DNA of 12,709 bases from DP-19 sp041488235. GTDB taxonomy: Bacteria > Desulfobacterota > Binatia > UTPRO1. Under the pieces are notes generated by a model. The model saw nothing but the letters and a program-made list of their open reading frames with translations. It made no database searches and was not told the origin of the DNA. The position numbers and the translations under genes were made by a program. Location: contig JBGPOW010000120.1 of NCBI GenBank assembly GCA_041488235.1, positions 1 through 12,709 of the forward strand, given 5' to 3'. Each line of letters starts with the position of its first letter. The stretch's first letter is position 1. Below are positions 11,703 through 12,709 of the stretch, piece after piece.

Positions 11703-12709
11703 GCCGCGTCACCACGGTTCTCCTCGCGCTTGCCCTCATAGAGCGCGCCCTCGTAGCGCTCGCGCTCGTGGCGTGCGTGCTCACGACGACCGCGTGCACC
11801 TCGTACCGCCTCTTGCGCGCCGGTGAGGTGAACACGAAGGCGGCGGCTCGCATCCAGGCCAAGGTCGTGGCGACGCGCGGGCTGAAGTTCAGGAGCCCGG
11901 TGCCGATCCAGGCGGTGACACCAGCGGACGCGCGCGCAGCGCTGGAGCGCGAGCTGCACGCCCAGTACAGCTCCGACGAGCTCGCGAAGCTGAGCCGCGT
12001 CTACATCGCGCTCGGTCTCGTCCCTGCGGGGACCGATCTCGAGCGCGCGTATCTCGATCTCTACGGGCAGCAGATCGCCGGCTTCTATGACCCGATCGGC
12101 AGCCGCATGGTGCTCGTCGAGGGCGCGGTCCCCACCGACTTCCTGACGCGCACGCTCGGCGCCGTCTTGCAGCGCGACTTCGTCGGCGAGCTCGTGCTCG
12201 CCCACGAGCTGACGCACGCGTTGCAAGACCAACACTACGGCCTCGACGTGGGGCGCAACGACCTCGGCGAGGACGACGCCGAGCTCGCGCGCCACGCCGT
12301 GTACGAGGGCGACGCCACGCTCGCCGGCTTCGCCGTCGTCATGGGATCGCTCGGACGGCGCAGCGCGGTCGCGCTCGCCGGGAAGCTCGAGGGCGTTCCC
12401 GGGGCGCTCGCCCAGGCATATCCGCAGATTCCCGCCGCCATCCGCGAGACCGTCGCGTTCCAGTACGTCGCCGGGGTGAACTTCGTCTCGTGGGCGTATC
12501 AGCGTGCGGGATGGGAGGGCGTGAACGCGCTGCTCGCGCACCCGCCGTTCTCGAGCGAGCAAATTCTCCATCCGGAGAAATACTTCGTGCGCGCCGAGTA
12601 CCCACTCAACGTGCGCGTCGGCGGTCTCGCACCGTACGTGAGCGCCGGATGGCAGGTCGCCGAAGACTCGACGGTCGGCGAGTTCACGACCCGGATCCTC
12701 GCCGCCCAG
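11699..12709 (+). CDS. Putative secreted or lipid-anchored zinc metallopeptidase (HExxH), C-terminus outside the window
   Basis: An open frame from GTG 11699 to the right edge, 337 codons, overlapping the rlpA stop as GTGA. The N-terminus is hydrophobic (residues 7-33) with two candidate lipobox cysteines, Cys26 (LVAC) and Cys33 (TTAC), so export is likely and lipid attachment possible. Around 127-141 is AGFYDPIGSRMVLVEG; the zinc motif HELTH is at 169-173 (VLAHELTHALQDQHY), followed by a downstream YEGDA with E203, a suitable third ligand as in gluzincins. This combination recalls uncharacterised putative metallopeptidases of Myxococcota and related groups; I cannot name the family with certainty. 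Coupling to rlpA suggests an envelope role. The substrate is unknown and the frame may extend well beyond the window. Confidence 0.8.
   Translation, partial: MSRVTTVLLALALIERALVALALVACVLTTTACTSYRLLRAGEVNTKAAARIQAKVVATRGLKFRSPVPIQAVTPADARAALERELHAQYSSDELAKLSRVYIALGLVPAGTDLERAYLDLYGQQIAGFYDPIGSRMVLVEGAVPTDFLTRTLGAVLQRDFVGELVLAHELTHALQDQHYGLDVGRNDLGEDDAELARHAVYEGDATLAGFAVVMGSLGRRSAVALAGKLEGVPGALAQAYPQIPAAIRETVAFQYVAGVNFVSWAYQRAGWEGVNALLAHPPFSSEQILHPEKYFVRAEYPLNVRVGGLAPYVSAGWQVAEDSTVGEFTTRILAAQ

Noticed and set aside
1..12709. CRISPR arrays, insertion sequences, prophage genes, tRNA or rRNA genes
   Set aside because: None seen on either strand; all long stretches are accounted for by housekeeping-type genes and short control regions.

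Overview
The window is a gene-dense, G+C-rich stretch of a Gram-negative bacterial chromosome. An outer membrane is implied by lpxC and the lipoprotein gene rlpA. The yebC-ruvC-ruvA-ruvB order, the NtrY-type kinase and a Desulfobacterota-like dispersed hairpin suggest a deltaproteobacterial-type lineage (Desulfobacterota, Myxococcota or Binatota-like). That placement rests on gene order and style only. No tRNA, rRNA, CRISPR array, insertion sequence or prophage gene was seen.

Layout. Positions 1-3244 hold a leftward pyrimidine operon: a good promoter (3216-3244), a leader with a PyrR-binding hairpin (3174-3206) and an intrinsic terminator (3099-3131), then pyrR, a fused ATCase gene and the start of pyrC, which leaves the window at its left edge. 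The ATCase gene joins a complete PyrB catalytic chain, a PyrI-like four-cysteine zinc module and a second, diverged PyrR-like domain. hslR (S4-domain, Hsp15-like) runs rightward from 3238; its start codon overlaps the -35 box of the pyr promoter. Between hslR and the next leftward operon lies a 126-nt imperfect palindrome (3815-3940).

Positions 3951-7845 hold a second leftward operon with its own near-consensus promoter: a small DUF2905-type membrane protein, an NtrY-type sensor kinase, and a fusion of an NtrX-type receiver domain to LpxC, the deacetylase committing carbon to lipid A. The fusion stands where an NtrX response regulator would be expected, so the likeliest reading is a two-component pathway whose output is an enzyme of outer-membrane synthesis rather than a promoter. 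Both halves keep their key residues.

Positions 7883-10830 hold a leftward yebC-ruvC-ruvA-ruvB operon (translation or regulatory factor plus Holliday-junction resolution), with four-base stop/start overlaps between the ruv genes. Divergent to it, from 11058, are rlpA (SPOR-domain septal lipoprotein) and an overlapping, right-truncated gene for a secreted or lipid-anchored HExxH metallopeptidase.

The two most unusual things are the receiver-LpxC fusion paired with NtrY, and the PyrB-zinc-PyrR fusion encoded next to a normal PyrR and a PyrR-controlled leader. I cannot say from memory whether either has been described.
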